Source: Candidatus Rifleibacteriota bacterium (GTDB lineage: Bacteria; Muiribacteriota; Ozemobacteria; Ozemobacterales; Ozemobacteraceae). From it: a stretch of 64,000 nt of DNA. Both the position numbers and the translations under genes were made by a program. The stretch is from contig JADFXM010000019.1 of assembly GCA_015233565.1 (NCBI GenBank), positions 57,287 to 121,286 on the forward strand, given 5' to 3'. This document shows positions 25,383-35,140 of this stretch, in pieces (the stretch's first letter is position 1; every line of letters starts with the position of its first letter). Below the pieces are notes generated by a model. The model worked only from the letters and a program-made list of their open reading frames with translations. It had not been told where the DNA came from and made no database searches.

Positions 25383-26735
25383 CTATTCCTTTGTGCGCTT
25401 CCCAGGCGAGGAATATCGTTCAGGCCAGAGCAAGTGGAAGCGTTCTTTTGTAGTTTTTTCTCTCCCTTGTGCTTTGGGAAAATAAAATGTAGTTCCTGAT
25501 ATTTCCTGTGGAAGATAAGTTTCCTTAACAAAGCCATCCGGAAAGTCGTGTGGATATTTGTAAGCAAGGCCATATCCCTGCTCTTTCATCAAATTTGTTG
25601 GAGCATTCCGCAAATGAATTGGAACTGGAAACTCGTGTCCTGAACGAATTTCCTGCTTTACTCTTTTTTCAGCCAGGTAAAGGGAATTGCTCTTTGGGGC
25701 TGCGGAAAGGTATACCGCAAGCTGGGCCATAATGATATAACCTTCGGGAGGCCCGATGTAATCGAAGGCTTGAGCTGCAGACATCGCCTGAGTCAAAGCG
25801 AAGGGTTCGGCCATCCCAACATCTTCTGAAGCAAATCTGATCATTCGACGCAAAATGAAGTGGCAATCCTCACCACCTTCGATCATTCGATAAAGCCAGT
25901 AGAGGCTGGCATCCGGGTCAGACCCCCGCATCGATTTATGCAAGGCCGAAATGAGGTTGTAGTGTTCTTCACCACCCTTGTCATACCTCAGCGACTTATT
26001 TTGGATCACCTCTTTAACCATCTCCGGAGAAATCTCCGGGCTTGTGGGAGAAACCACCCGGGCAACTTCGCAACAACTCTCCAGCATGTTTAAAGCTATT
26101 CTGGCATCCCCTGCAGAAAGAAGTGCCATTAAAGAAATCGCCGGCGCCCCAATTTCAATTTCAGGGTTTCTACAAAGCTGAGAATCACATTTTAAGGCGC
26201 GCAGCAAAATCTGAAAAATTTGTTCCTCAGATAATGATTTTAATACTATTACGTGGACCCTGGACAATAAGGCTGAAATCACTTCAAAACTGGGATTCTC
26301 AGTCGTTGCACCAATCAAAATGACATTTCCATTCTCAACATGTGGTAAAAGCGCATCTTGTTGGGATTTATTGAATCGGTGGATTTCGTCTATAAATAAA
26401 ATTGTTCTTCGGCTATAGACATTCCTGAATTGTCGAGCCTTTTCAAATACCTCCTTGAGATCCTTGATTCCGGCAGATACAGCTGAAAGGGTAATAACTT
26501 CCGCTTCAATCAACTTGGAAATAACGAGTGCAAGAGTGGTCTTTCCACATCCCGGCGGACCCCAAAAAATCATTGAGGGACATTTCCCTCCCTCTAAGAG
26601 CTTTCTAAGCGGTTTTTCTTCTCCAAGAATTTCTTCCTGTCCAACTATTTCGCTTAAAGTAATCGGACGAATCCGTTCAGGCAAAGGAGCAAAAGATTTC
26701 GCATTAGGAATTCCCAAGTCATTGTCTTCGTTCAT
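25383..26735 (-). CDS. rarA: Replication-associated recombination AAA+ ATPase RarA/MgsA
   Basis: An AAA+ clamp-loader-like ATPase that acts at stalled forks. Visible motifs are the N-terminal [19 protein letters not shown], Walker [10 protein letters not shown], Walker [20 protein letters not shown], sensor 1 ATTENPSF and the lid. The conserved C-terminal tetramerisation part follows ([39 protein letters not shown]-type DFPDG). Length (450) is standard. AAGGTGGA precedes the ATG. It is divergent from the O-antigen ligase-like gene across a short intergenic region. Confidence 0.95.
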   Translation of the reverse strand: MNEDNDLGIPNAKSFAPLPERIRPITLSEIVGQEEILGEEKPLRKLLEGGKCPSMIFWGPPGCGKTTLALVISKLIEAEVITLSAVSAGIKDLKEVFEKARQFRNVYSRRTILFIDEIHRFNKSQQDALLPHVENGNVILIGATTENPSFEVISALLSRVHVIVLKSLSEEQIFQILLRALKCDSQLCRNPEIEIGAPAISLMALLSAGDARIALNMLESCCEVARVVSPTSPEISPEMVKEVIQNKSLRYDKGGEEHYNLISALHKSMRGSDPDASLYWLYRMIEGGEDCHFILRRMIRFASEDVGMAEPFALTQAMSAAQAFDYIGPPEGYIIMAQLAVYLSAAPKSNSLYLAEKRVKQEIRSGHEFPVPIHLRNAPTNLMKEQGYGLAYKYPHDFPDGFVKETYLPQEISGTTFYFPKAQGREKTTKERFHLLWPERYSSPGKRTKE

Positions 26736-26803
26736 TGAAAGTCCACCTTACTTTTTTCCTGATTTTACCCGCACAGTTTAAAAATGCCGTTTTTTGAGGC
26801 AAA

Positions 26804-28159
26804 ATGCCTGCAAATCGAGTTTTCAAAAATATCAGCAAATTTGAGGGTAAAATAAAAAATTGTAAATCAGTTCCGAAAATTTTATATTACTCTATCATTT
26901 CAATCGAAAATAAACTTTTCATGGATTCAAAAGAAAATCTTATCGAAAATCAAACTCAAGACGCGAGCCTTAAAGCTGTCTGGATAGGGCTCTGTTTGTA
27001 TTGTATTACATCAACATTTTCGATTTCAGCTTCCCAAATCAGCCTGGGAATTGCATTTTTGGGGACTGTTGCAGCTTTCCGTAAAGGCTTGATTAAACCA
27101 TACTTCCGAACATTTGATAAAGCTTTCGCATTCTTTGCGGTAACCGGTTTTTTCTCTATTTTTAACGCAGTCAGTATCGTCAGAGCCATCGTTGAAATGA
27201 AAAAATTCTTGGTCCCCTTGGCTTATTTTCTCCCAGTTTGGTTTCCAATGCATCCCAAGCAAAGAGATGCTCTCGCAAAAATTCTAATCATATCCACTTC
27301 ATCAATCGCATTAATTGCAATCATGCTGGACCTCTATCGAATTTTGGCCACCGGATTCAATTACCCGGTTCAAGGTTTCTTTTCGCTAACAACCACATTT
27401 GGAGAATTCCAAACTCTGATATTTATTTTTACCCTGGGATTCATTGAAAATCAAAAACAATTTTTTTCACGACCAGCAATTTTCTTTCTTCTTCTTTTCC
27501 AACTTGGCGGAGTTTTTCTCTCTTATTGCAGGGGGGCAATATTGGGACTTATCATGGGAATCACCACAATGTTTTTCAAAACTCCCAAAAAGTTGATCAT
27601 GTTTGCTATTATTTTAATTGGAACGACTCTTTTTACAGCCCAAATCAGCACATTTTTCGGAAAATCACATTTTCTGGTGATCAAACATGTTGACCCAGAC
27701 CAAATTGAACGGGGTGGTCTTCTAAGCGAGCGTTTGCGAACTTGGCAAAATGGCTTAACAATTTTTCTGAATTTTCCCATTTTTGGAATTGGGATGAACA
27801 ATGTCAAGCAGTACACCTACGATCTGGCAACTCCTTTTGAACGGGAAAGAAATTTCTATTTCGGACACCTTCACAACTCATTTCTTCAAATACTTGCTAT
27901 GACAGGTTTTCTTGGACTGTCAGCTTTTTTCTGGTATTTCATCGAATTAGGACTTTTTTTCAAAAACTCCGGGGTAACAGAAGTCGACCCACACCAGAAA
28001 AAGTTGTTTCAGACCGGAATTCCGCTAATAATGGCATTTATATTTTTTGGAATTCCGGAATATGCTTTTGGGAATGAAGAAATAGCAATGCTTTTTTTCT
28101 TTCTCAGCGGACTAATTTTGAACAAACATGTGCTATCTTCAACAAATCCACAAGGTTAG
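26804..28159 (+). CDS. O-antigen ligase / Wzy-type membrane protein
   Basis: A polytopic membrane protein with about 10-12 predicted helices and the Wzy_C/WaaL features: GGVFLSYCRGAILGL, a large periplasmic loop with FPIFGIGMNNVKQY, and HLHNSFLQILAMTGFLGL. Such enzymes transfer or polymerise undecaprenyl-linked glycans at the outer face of the inner membrane. The start is uncertain. The ATG at 26804 has only GAGG 4 bases upstream, and the ATG at 26921 (MDSKENL) would give a more usual N-terminus but has no clear ribosome site. It ends 31 bases from the convergent coiled-coil gene. Confidence 0.8.
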   Translation: MPANRVFKNISKFEGKIKNCKSVPKILYYSIISIENKLFMDSKENLIENQTQDASLKAVWIGLCLYCITSTFSISASQISLGIAFLGTVAAFRKGLIKPYFRTFDKAFAFFAVTGFFSIFNAVSIVRAIVEMKKFLVPLAYFLPVWFPMHPKQRDALAKILIISTSSIALIAIMLDLYRILATGFNYPVQGFFSLTTTFGEFQTLIFIFTLGFIENQKQFFSRPAIFFLLLFQLGGVFLSYCRGAILGLIMGITTMFFKTPKKLIMFAIILIGTTLFTAQISTFFGKSHFLVIKHVDPDQIERGGLLSERLRTWQNGLTIFLNFPIFGIGMNNVKQYTYDLATPFERERNFYFGHLHNSFLQILAMTGFLGLSAFFWYFIELGLFFKNSGVTEVDPHQKKLFQTGIPLIMAFIFFGIPEYAFGNEEIAMLFFFLSGLILNKHVLSSTNPQG

Positions 28160-28190
28160 CCATATTTTTACCTAAAACTGAGTAAAGAGT

Positions 28191-29774
28191 TTACTTTTCC
28201 CAGGGTTTTTCTTGTTGGTCTTTCCTACAGGAATTTTGAGGCTGATCCTTGTGTCCAGGTCTTTTCTTCCCGCTGAATTGCTCGATTTGTTCAAGCGTCA
28301 TTATGTCAACTCCCTCTTCTATTCGTATTTTTTCGATGAAAAAAATTCCGTGACTTTTAAGGTTTTCGAGGAATAAATCAACATTTTGACACCATTTATG
28401 AATAATCTCCAGTTCTTTTTGGCGAGAAATTTCAGTCGAATCAGATGCCACGTTTTCGTTCTCAACGACTTTTACAAGTCTGATTGCGAGGGTTTGATCC
28501 GGGTTCATTTTCAAAAGAAGCTTGTATTCTGAATCGCGGGTATCGAGAACTCCGACTTTCCCGCTGGAAATTGTTTCAGCTAATGACTGTTCCTCGCTTG
28601 AATCCTGGACAACGTAATTCAATTTTGCCAACTCTTCACTTATTTTTTCTCTGACAAACTGTTCTTTCTTTTCCTTGACTTCAAGTGCAATTCGGCCGGA
28701 GATTCTTTTGTACAATTCTTCATATTTCGCACGTGGTAAAACTTTTTCAGAGAGGGCTTCCTGAATTAGACTGCCAAATTGTTTTCGAATGAAGTCTATT
28801 TCCTGGAAAGCAACGAGCTGTTGCTTGAAAAAATTGCTCAAGTTCTTTGTTTCAAGCATTTTTTGAGCTCTAAGTTTAATATCGTCACGTATAGCAGTCA
28901 GCACCTCAAGGCTCTTGGTATTAGAAGCTTTTGAACTGAGCTTTACAAGCTCAGATTTCTCAACGGTTTCAACTCCCCCTTTCTCAATAACTTCAGAGAA
29001 AAAAGAAATTTCATTTCTGACTCTACAAGTTTGATTTCCTTTAGTGTCTTCGATTTCTGAAATAAGCTCTGAAGCATCTACAAGCCTAGTTTCCAAGGGG
29101 TTTTCAGATTTCTGTAATTCTTCAAATTTCCTGGTGATTCTCTTAATCTTTTCATTCGAAAAACCACTTTTAGATTGTTCTTCCAATAATGTCGCTATTT
29201 TGCGAAGATAAAAATCAAAAAGGGCTTTTACCTGAAGATACTCTTGTTCAGCAGAAGCAATCTCTTCGGAAAAATCTTTAAGCGAACTTTTTAAATCAAA
29301 AGAATCTTTTGTAGAAAGCTCAAAGCGAGTGAGTTTTGTTGACGCCTGCGTAAACAGGTTGTGAATTTTTTTCAGCTTTTCTTCCAACTTTTTTCTCGAA
29401 TGATTCGAAAACTCTGTTTTACTCAGTTTTTCCGAAAAAAGGGAAATAGTTTTTTCCATATCTTTTCTGAGTTTTCCAGTTGATTTTTCAAGCTTTTTGA
29501 GGCATTCCTCAGACGGCTTTTCCATTAAAATTGCTGAAGTCAGTGTGTCGAGGATTGAGGAAATCACTATCGGAGCGATAACAATTGCCGCGACGCCTCC
29601 AACGGCCACCCCCGCAGTTATTAAAAGATGACTCGCAGAAACTGCCGTCGCAGCAGTAGCTACCGATGTTCCCGCCGATGTCACTCCAGTAGCAGTTGAA
29701 ACTGCCGGAGCGAAGATACCAGCCGATTCAGCCCATGTAAAAATTATAGGATAACTGACAATCGCAGAACTCAT
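28191..29774 (-). CDS. Long coiled-coil protein with hydrophobic Ala/Thr/Val-rich N-terminus
   Basis: Residues 1-80 are small-residue rich and hydrophobic (ATGVTSAGTSVATAATAVSA, then a TM-like GVAVGGVAAIVIAPIVI). The rest, residues ~85-460, is highly charged with continuous heptad-like helices rich in Lys, Glu, Ser and Leu. A shorter C-terminal part (~400-500) is more globular and ends in a polar tail. I recognise no family. It begins 4 bases after the glycosyltransferase stop, so it belongs to the PHP/glycosyltransferase operon. A membrane-anchored structural or scaffolding role is a guess. Confidence 0.6.
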   Translation of the reverse strand: MSSAIVSYPIIFTWAESAGIFAPAVSTATGVTSAGTSVATAATAVSASHLLITAGVAVGGVAAIVIAPIVISSILDTLTSAILMEKPSEECLKKLEKSTGKLRKDMEKTISLFSEKLSKTEFSNHSRKKLEEKLKKIHNLFTQASTKLTRFELSTKDSFDLKSSLKDFSEEIASAEQEYLQVKALFDFYLRKIATLLEEQSKSGFSNEKIKRITRKFEELQKSENPLETRLVDASELISEIEDTKGNQTCRVRNEISFFSEVIEKGGVETVEKSELVKLSSKASNTKSLEVLTAIRDDIKLRAQKMLETKNLSNFFKQQLVAFQEIDFIRKQFGSLIQEALSEKVLPRAKYEELYKRISGRIALEVKEKKEQFVREKISEELAKLNYVVQDSSEEQSLAETISSGKVGVLDTRDSEYKLLLKMNPDQTLAIRLVKVVENENVASDSTEISRQKELEIIHKWCQNVDLFLENLKSHGIFFIEKIRIEEGVDIMTLEQIEQFSGKKRPGHKDQPQNSCRKDQQEKPWEK

Positions 29775-29778
29775 TATT

Positions 29779-30975
29779 TCAAAGCCCTTTCGAAATTTCC
29801 CGTCTTATCCTTCCGGAAGACTTTTGATCCAACGACAATTCAATCAAGCATTGATTGATTTGGGAAGCAAGTTCTTTCCAGGACTTCCATTTTGCGGTGG
29901 TCCTACGTGCCTTTTCAGCTTTTTGTTTGAGCAAGTCAACTTTTGAAAATGCTAAACGCATTTGTTTTCGGAGACTTTCTATGGATACCTCCTGAGAATT
30001 TATCTCAGGAGAATTGGAAAAAAGCATTCCTTCTGGAATTTTGCCATTAACCGTATCTGCCGGAAAACCATTCTCCTCACTGAAATCAAGAAGATCAGCC
30101 AAATAAGCAGGAGCGATAAGCGGCAATCCACATGACATAGCTTCTCTTTCAGGAAGAGCTGTGTGATAGGACCGACCACAGGAAAGATACGCATCGCATG
30201 AAGCAAACAGTCCCGCCAGGTCATCATCGTTAAGAATTGAGTTTATCACAGTTACTTTGGGGAAATAAGAATTCAAAGCGCCCAATCTCTTGGTAAGATC
30301 TGGAATTTCGTAGCTGAGATGCTTCTTCGGTCTGGGCAAATTCGAAAGCTTAATCACAAGATTTACCGGCTCTTTGGCCTTAAACTCTTCAATGTATGCG
30401 CGAAGCGCTGTATCGATTCCTTTGCGATAAAGAGGGTTTCCAATGATAATGAATGAAAAAGGGCGCGGATCAAAATATTCTTTGCCAGACCTTGCCTTTG
30501 GATTGAAAACTCTGGAATTAACAGTCGGTTCAAAAACTTCCGCGGAACTTCTTCTCATTCCCGGTTTTTGAAAAGTCTCAAGATGTTTTTTTGAATAAAC
30601 CCAAACTTTTTTTGCTTTATTCAGCTTTTTGGCTTCATAAGGAGAAAGATAATATGGGTGAAATCCGCAGAGAGCCAGGAAAATTCCTCTTTCATGCTCA
30701 GGAGGAAGTGATGCAGCCGGAAGGCAAAATAATCTAAGTCGTCCGGTGGAAGGACGGTCAGCAACCTTTTTGATTATTGGCGGACAGAGTATTTCTTTCG
30801 CTTCCGGGCCATAAGAACGGTGTTCATTCAGGGAAACCGGAAGTTCAAGGCTTCTTAAAGCCAGGATCAATTCTCTTATTATTCTTCCGGAAGCTGAAGG
30901 AGCCCCATAGTCACCTTCGAAGCAAAGCCTGAGCGGTCGGTTCTCCTCAGTTTTTTCATTTATTTCTTCCTGCAT
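29779..30975 (-). CDS. GT-B fold glycosyltransferase (GT1/GT4-like)
   Basis: The N-terminal half begins with RLCFEGDYGAPSASGRIIREL, a nucleotide-sugar GT-B acceptor domain. The C-terminal half carries FSFIIIGNPLYRKGIDTALRAY, DDDLAGLFASCDAYLSCGRS and EREAMSCGLPLIAP, which is the donor-binding EX7E-like region of GT4 enzymes. No signal peptide or TM segment, so cytoplasmic. It overlaps the PHP gene by 16 bases and is followed 4 bases later by the coiled-coil gene. Donor and acceptor sugars cannot be told from sequence. The nearby O-antigen ligase-like gene suggests surface glycan work. Confidence 0.8.
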   Translation of the reverse strand: MQEEINEKTEENRPLRLCFEGDYGAPSASGRIIRELILALRSLELPVSLNEHRSYGPEAKEILCPPIIKKVADRPSTGRLRLFCLPAASLPPEHERGIFLALCGFHPYYLSPYEAKKLNKAKKVWVYSKKHLETFQKPGMRRSSAEVFEPTVNSRVFNPKARSGKEYFDPRPFSFIIIGNPLYRKGIDTALRAYIEEFKAKEPVNLVIKLSNLPRPKKHLSYEIPDLTKRLGALNSYFPKVTVINSILNDDDLAGLFASCDAYLSCGRSYHTALPEREAMSCGLPLIAPAYLADLLDFSEENGFPADTVNGKIPEGMLFSNSPEINSQEVSIESLRKQMRLAFSKVDLLKQKAEKARRTTAKWKSWKELASQINQCLIELSLDQKSSGRIRREISKGL

Positions 30976-31865
30976 GTTTTTGACGCCTCCGCAAGGAGAT
31001 TAAATTTTTCACGGGATAAACCGGTTTGCCCCAGTCTTGCGACGTGCTTTCCACACTCACCGTGATAATCACTTCCTCCTGACATCAGCCACCCCTTTCT
31101 TTCTGCCAGTTTCCGAAATTTTTCGGTCTGGGATGGATCATGATCGCCATAAAATACTTCAATACCATCCCATGGAAGGTTTTCAACTTTGCTGAAAGTA
31201 GCTTCCCAGTTTAGGTCAAGCCCAGGATGAGCAATGAATGCGAGACCTCCCGCATTATGTATCGCTTCTATCCCTTTTTCGGGAGATAAGGCAAGTTTGG
31301 GAACATATGCAGGCGCCCCCTTTTTCAGAAACTTTTCAAATGCTTCCTGAAAATCACTGACCGCACCAACAGAAAGCAGAAACCTTGCAATGTGTGGACG
31401 AGCAAGCAACTGATCTGTCAACTTCTCAAATTCAAGACGCAACGGTTCAACATTAACATTTAATCCCTTTAATAGGGATAAAATCTTGAAAGCTCTTTCT
31501 CGTCTGGCATTTTCATGCTTTCTAAGAAGTTCAATGAGTTGTGAATTTGTAGGATCAATGAATAAACCTAAAACATGCAGTGAATAATCCTGGTTGGGAA
31601 TCCCGCAGGAAAGCTCAATCCCTGCAGCGAATTCAATCTCCGAATTCTTGGCAGCGGCTGAAGCTTCTTCAACTCCCTTTATCGTATCATGGTCGGTTAA
31701 ACAAATGGCCTTTAACCCGCATTTTTTGCAGGCCCCGACCAGGTCTGTTGGTGAAAGAATTCCATCAGAGGCAGTACTATGAAGGTGAAGGTCAGCAAAA
31801 ATTTCAGTTTTTTCCATTTTTTTTCTCATACTATCTTCAGAAATAATTTCACGAATTTTGTGCAT
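30960..31865 (-). CDS. PHP-domain phosphoesterase (TrpH/RNase AM-like)
   Basis: Metal-binding PHP motifs are all present: DLHLHSTASDG, LTDHDTIKGV, AGIELSC, AFIAHPG and SGSDYHGE. The architecture (PHP with an inserted helical part, ~290 residues) matches YciV/TrpH proteins, which hydrolyse 3',5'-bisphosphonucleotides and trim RNA 5' ends. The start is uncertain: ATG at 31865, or the internal ATGs at MRKKMEK and MEKTEIF, since the first ~13 residues precede the conserved strand by more than usual. It overlaps the glycosyltransferase gene by 16 bases. Confidence 0.85.
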   Translation of the reverse strand: MHKIREIISEDSMRKKMEKTEIFADLHLHSTASDGILSPTDLVGACKKCGLKAICLTDHDTIKGVEEASAAAKNSEIEFAAGIELSCGIPNQDYSLHVLGLFIDPTNSQLIELLRKHENARRERAFKILSLLKGLNVNVEPLRLEFEKLTDQLLARPHIARFLLSVGAVSDFQEAFEKFLKKGAPAYVPKLALSPEKGIEAIHNAGGLAFIAHPGLDLNWEATFSKVENLPWDGIEVFYGDHDPSQTEKFRKLAERKGWLMSGGSDYHGECGKHVARLGQTGLSREKFNLLAEASKTCRKK

Positions 31866-32063
31866 CTGCCCAATATTCAGCTTAACTTGCTATAACCCTT
31901 AAACTTAGAAGTTCATGCAAAATTAGCAGAATCTTGATTGCGATTTTTTTCACAATAATTATTACCATTGAATTTATTTTTACTAAGTGCGATTCTTTTA
32001 CACTATTGCAAGGAACTCACTTTTCTTTCAGTTATTGCGAAGATTCCATTTTATCATTTAAAA

Positions 32064-34913
32064 CTATTTTAGGGAAGAATTTCTAGAAAGAATAGCCACT
32101 GTAATGTCATCTTGGATTGACGCGTTGCCAGTTAGTTCTCCGTGCCAATCAAAGATGTTGCTAACAGACTTTTCAGGGTTTTCAGATAGCAAGTGAGAGA
32201 CCTCCTTTTTTACCCTTTGAAATCCCAATACCTCCCCTTTTTTGGTTTGAGATTCTATAAGTCCGTCGGAATAAAACATAATGGAATCGCCCCGTGAAAG
32301 AGTGATATTTTCTAAGGAAAAAACAGCTTTTTTCCTGCAACCAAGGGGGTAAGATGGCATCTCCAAATCAACTGGAACCTTTTCCCCAGAAAAAAAATAT
32401 GGGTAATTATGCCCAGCATTAGAGTAAGAAAAAACACCTGTATCTGGGTTTAATATTCCACAAAAGCAAGTCATCATCTTCTTTTTTCGAATGGCTTCCA
32501 AAAGGGTAATGTTAAGATTATTCAGGATTTTTTGAGGATTGAATTCTTTTAGGATCAGCTGGTTTTCCAACAAAGCTTTCGCCATCCCCATTACCATGGC
32601 AGAGGCAATTCCGTGCCCGGAAACATCACCGATGATTATCAGCAAACACCCATTAGAAAGGACTTTGGAATCAAAGTAGTCCCCTCCCATTCTGCTCGCA
32701 AATCTCGTTCGGCCAAAGAATCGAAAATCTCCAATTGAGATGTCACCTTGCGGAAGAAGGCTTTCTTGAACCATTCTCCCCAGTTCAACTTCTGAAAGGC
32801 TTTCCATCATTTCATTGAAAGTAAAAGCAAGCTTTCCAAATTCGTCATCACCCAAGGCTGGAAGCCTAAAATCGAAGTTTTTCCTGCTGACAGCGCTGAC
32901 TCCCCGAGTAATGTCTGAAATGGGTTCTAGGAAGTGCTTTGAAAGCCTGGTTCCCAGAAAGAGGCTTAGTAAAAGACATGCAATGGTGAAAAGCCATAAT
33001 TTCTGCCTTAAACCTTTCATTTCACTTTTTATGGGTTCAAGTGATTTGATAGCTAAAATGAAAGCTCCCTGTAATTCCTTGCCTTTGATTCCTGATACCA
33101 GAATTTCGTGACCCCGAAGGCTCATTCTTTTGTGCAAAGAGGTCTGTTTTAAATGAAGTTCCCGAATAAAATTCAAAAAAAACTTTTTATCGGAAAAATT
33201 TTCCGGAACAGGCTTATCATCCAATTTCTCATTTCGGTCAGGTAGAACCCCGTATAGTTTTGTCAAGAAAAGATGCCGCTGAGTCGAAAGGAGATTCGCT
33301 TTTAGAAAAAGATGTTCCAGGTGCCGCTCTTTCCAAGAAAAACATGCCAAATTCCGTGCTTTCCCTTGCACATCCATCATTGGATACAAAAAAATCCAAC
33401 CACTATCCAACCCTAAGGAGTGTGGAATAATTTTAGATAGTGAGTGTAACAAATTATCCAAAGCATGCTTTCCAACCAAATCCGTTAAAATATCAATGGA
33501 ATTGATTCCCTTGGTTGGCTCTTCATTGTTCAATGTGGCTATCAAACATCTTGCAAGGCTTCCTAAAGCTTTAATAAACGAGGCTGAAGTTTCGTCCTTT
33601 TTTTGGTTTATCTTAAATACTTTACTTCTACCGGTTTTTTCAAAGAAAATAACGTCAGAATCGAACTTTTGAGGTATTCGATTGTCTAACTGCGGCCCGT
33701 TTTTTTCAAAATCGCTGGTTTTCCAACTCTGACTAAGTTTAATCAGTTTCTTCGTCAGAAATGCCAGCCATTCTGGAAAACGCCCATCAAAACCTGTGAG
33801 AACCTGCTCAGATTGTGCAAATTGTTCTTGAATTTTGATTTTTTCCTTCTCAAAAAGGTAGTCATGCCCGGAAAGAATAATTACCAACAGTGGAAGTCCA
33901 CTGGCAAAAGAAAATAATAAAGAGAGTCTGTTTCTAATATTGATGGGAAACTTGACTTCTTTGACTATTATAAAATGCGAAAAAATGGCAAAAATCGAAA
34001 AAAGCAAAATTGCAACCACTACAAGAATAAATCGGTATTCAAGAAATGCTTTAACATTCTCCGAAAATTTAAAAGCACACAATTTTGCGGTGGAGGAAAA
34101 GGGCATTATGAAAAACAGCTTCCCGTTAAAATTTAGCCTGGGATTGCCGTCATGGTTAAACATAGCAATCGCCAGCTCCATCTCAGCATCAGATCGATTT
34201 CTTTTTACAAGAGGCTGAAAAATTGAGATCTTAATCTTTCCATTATTCTTTTTGTTGAAAACCCTTGCACTATTTTTAATTGGAAGCATTTCCCAATTTT
34301 CAGGAGAGTTAATGCTTACAAAGAAAGAAAAAGAACTTTTGATGTAATAGGCAAACCAAGCTTTTTCTTTTTGAGAAGAAGACTTTCTCAAATCTAAATC
34401 GAAGCTGCTCTCAAGGTCACCGATAGTTATCTCCGGGCCAAAAATGTGTCGAATAAATACGAGGATTTCTTCTAACTGTTGTATTCTGGAACTGTTACTA
34501 AGATCTTTTTGCAAATAGATACTTCGGAATTTCTGAAGAACCTTTTTTGGAGAACTTGAGAAACTCAACTTTTCTACCAATTCGCCTTTTTTATCCAAAA
34601 CCCAGATTCGGAAAATTCCCGGAAATGTCTTCTTTAAAGAAACTAGCTCTGACTCAAGCTTTGCAATGTGGTTCTTTTCAGCTCTGGAATTTATTGCTAT
34701 CAATCGGAGTAATTCAGTAAAATACTTTCTCGGATTATCCATTTTCCTGATTTCAAGCAGTTTCTGCTCAAGCAAATCAAACTCCTGCTCAATTTCATCG
34801 TTTTCAAGAGTGGCCCAGTATTTCCCCAATCCATAACACGAAAGTAAAATAGGAAGGGCAAAAAAAACCAGGCTGGTTAAAACCCAGTTTAAAGTGTTTT
34901 TCCAGTATTTCAA
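32064..34913 (-). CDS. Membrane sensor with HAMP and SpoIIE-type PP2C phosphatase output
   Basis: 949 residues. A TM helix (~8-28), a large extracytoplasmic sensor, then further TM segments (~290-310, ~330-350) and a second extracytoplasmic region. The last TM (~640-660) leads into HAMP (~660-715) and a PPM/SpoIIE phosphatase (~725-945). The phosphatase metal motifs are intact: MGGDYFD, IGDVSGHGIASAM, FYSDGLIE and QDDITVAI. Such proteins dephosphorylate anti-sigma-antagonist partners (RsbU/SpoIIE type). The start is TTG with AAAGGG 6 bases upstream. No STAS or anti-sigma gene lies nearby, so its target is elsewhere. Confidence 0.9.
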   Translation of the reverse strand: MKYWKNTLNWVLTSLVFFALPILLSCYGLGKYWATLENDEIEQEFDLLEQKLLEIRKMDNPRKYFTELLRLIAINSRAEKNHIAKLESELVSLKKTFPGIFRIWVLDKKGELVEKLSFSSSPKKVLQKFRSIYLQKDLSNSSRIQQLEEILVFIRHIFGPEITIGDLESSFDLDLRKSSSQKEKAWFAYYIKSSFSFFVSINSPENWEMLPIKNSARVFNKKNNGKIKISIFQPLVKRNRSDAEMELAIAMFNHDGNPRLNFNGKLFFIMPFSSTAKLCAFKFSENVKAFLEYRFILVVVAILLFSIFAIFSHFIIVKEVKFPINIRNRLSLLFSFASGLPLLVIILSGHDYLFEKEKIKIQEQFAQSEQVLTGFDGRFPEWLAFLTKKLIKLSQSWKTSDFEKNGPQLDNRIPQKFDSDVIFFEKTGRSKVFKINQKKDETSASFIKALGSLARCLIATLNNEEPTKGINSIDILTDLVGKHALDNLLHSLSKIIPHSLGLDSGWIFLYPMMDVQGKARNLACFSWKERHLEHLFLKANLLSTQRHLFLTKLYGVLPDRNEKLDDKPVPENFSDKKFFLNFIRELHLKQTSLHKRMSLRGHEILVSGIKGKELQGAFILAIKSLEPIKSEMKGLRQKLWLFTIACLLLSLFLGTRLSKHFLEPISDITRGVSAVSRKNFDFRLPALGDDEFGKLAFTFNEMMESLSEVELGRMVQESLLPQGDISIGDFRFFGRTRFASRMGGDYFDSKVLSNGCLLIIIGDVSGHGIASAMVMGMAKALLENQLILKEFNPQKILNNLNITLLEAIRKKKMMTCFCGILNPDTGVFSYSNAGHNYPYFFSGEKVPVDLEMPSYPLGCRKKAVFSLENITLSRGDSIMFYSDGLIESQTKKGEVLGFQRVKKEVSHLLSENPEKSVSNIFDWHGELTGNASIQDDITVAILSRNSSLK

Positions 34914-35075
34914 ATTGGCCCTTTCAAGCTCGACATCTTAAGCTAGCTTTCAAATAGACAAAAAAAGGCAGAAGGAAATTCCTCACTTTTAATTTATAGG
35001 AAACAGTGAGGGTTACGCAATATAATTTTATGAAAGGCACGACATACACATTACAAAAATATAGGAAGTTTTATT

Positions 35076-35104
35076 TTGATTTTCTTTCAAATATCCATTA
35101 ATAT
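35076..35104 (+). promoter_or_regulatory. Sigma70-type promoter of the M28 peptidase gene
   Basis: TTGATT, exactly 17 bases, TAATAT. Transcription would start near 35111, which makes the upstream ATG at 35114 nearly leaderless and supports translation from 35141, where AAAGGAGG is present. Confidence 0.6.
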
Positions 35105-35140
35105 TGAGAGAATATGCCTAGAGTAATTAAAGGAGGTAGT

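Noticed and set aside
25006..25453. Two short plus-strand frames (80 and 62 codons) after priA
   Set aside because: No ribosome sites. One runs antisense into rarA and the 16-bp inverted repeat lies in this region.
34981..35011. CCTCACT/AGTGAGG hairpin between the SpoIIE gene and the peptidase promoter
   Set aside because: A 7-bp stem with a long loop and no T run, not convincing as a terminator or operator.
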